From Apus apus (Eukaryota > Chordata > Aves > Apodiformes > Apodidae), in assembly GCF_020740795.1 (NCBI RefSeq), contig NC_067283.1, positions 115,883,206 to 115,947,205 of the forward strand: 64,000 nt of DNA, given 5' to 3'. The position numbers and the translations under genes are program-made. Each line of letters begins with the position of its first letter. Positions within the stretch are counted from its first letter, which is position 1. Below, one piece after another: positions 63,801 through 64,000 of the stretch. The notes beneath the pieces were generated by a model, which worked only from the letters and a program-made list of their open reading frames with translations, was not told the DNA's origin and did not search any database.

Positions 63801-64000
63801 GGGGAGACTGGACAAAGGAAGAGGCAGAGACAGAAAAAAGCAGCTGGTTCTTTGCCTCCTTCTTTTACTTGGAATAAGACATAACTTTAGGAACTACATG
63901 GAAAAAATGGGTTTTAATTATAAACTCTGTAGAGGGAGTGCAGCCTAGGAAAATAGCCTGTGATTATTTTTTGGCCTGCAAACAGAAGCAGTTAAACATT
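60801..64000. other. Non-coding, one possible small exon
   Basis: AT-rich, with TAATTA-containing sequence near 61810-62020. The only exon-like item is 63382-63442, bounded by TGCCTTTAG and GGTGAGG, which carries a short ATG frame. It is too short to assign. Confidence 0.45.

Noticed and set aside
1..64000. tRNA, rRNA, CRISPR array or prokaryotic mobile element
   Set aside because: No cloverleaf with A/B boxes, no rRNA core sequence and no regularly spaced direct repeats were seen; the window is a vertebrate nuclear locus.

Overview
This is a 64 kb piece of an AT-rich vertebrate chromosome, almost certainly from a bird. The evidence is about eighteen chicken-repeat-1 (CR1) LINE fragments on both strands, several solo LTRs of avian-type endogenous retroviruses, no mammalian Alu/L1-type repeats, and one intron-split vertebrate gene. 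I see no bacterial-style operons, CRISPR arrays, rRNA or tRNA genes. Species cannot be fixed from the sequence alone.

The one clearly real protein-coding gene is OPRK1, the kappa-type opioid receptor, on the minus strand. Its three coding exons (48498-48757, 35624-35976, 29994-30526) join in phase, with GT/AG junctions, into a complete 381-residue class A GPCR. Intron 1 is about 12.5 kb and intron 2 about 5.1 kb. The exon carrying the ATG has 5' UTR and two usable splice acceptors 36 nt apart. A GC-richer block at 49.44-49.68 kb is the best candidate for the non-coding first exon and promoter. The 3' UTR runs leftwards from 29993, with a candidate poly(A) signal at 29077-29082.

Layout. 1-6.2 kb: non-coding with two CR1 3' ends. 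6.5-7.8 kb: a nested pair of solo LTRs, the inner one with a 5-bp target duplication. 9.97-11.03 kb: a 1,054-bp solo LTR with a perfect 5-bp target duplication. 11-18.5 kb: a poly(A)-tailed stretch, a CR1 split by another LTR, and a head-to-head CR1 pair. 18.5-29 kb: gene-free, with an inverted CR1 pair at 25 kb. 30-48.8 kb: OPRK1 with CR1 copies in both introns, including an old, diverged copy at 36.9-37.4 kb. 48.8-64 kb: upstream flank of OPRK1 with a 1.2-kb CR1 carrying reverse transcriptase sequence, a perfect hairpin, a CpG-rich patch at 55.7-56.1 kb, and further CR1 copies.

The most informative points are the substitutions in the ligand pocket and second extracellular loop of the receptor, the paired splice acceptors before its start codon, and the LTR insertion histories that can be read from target-site duplications. 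I did not find a clear new biological system in this window.
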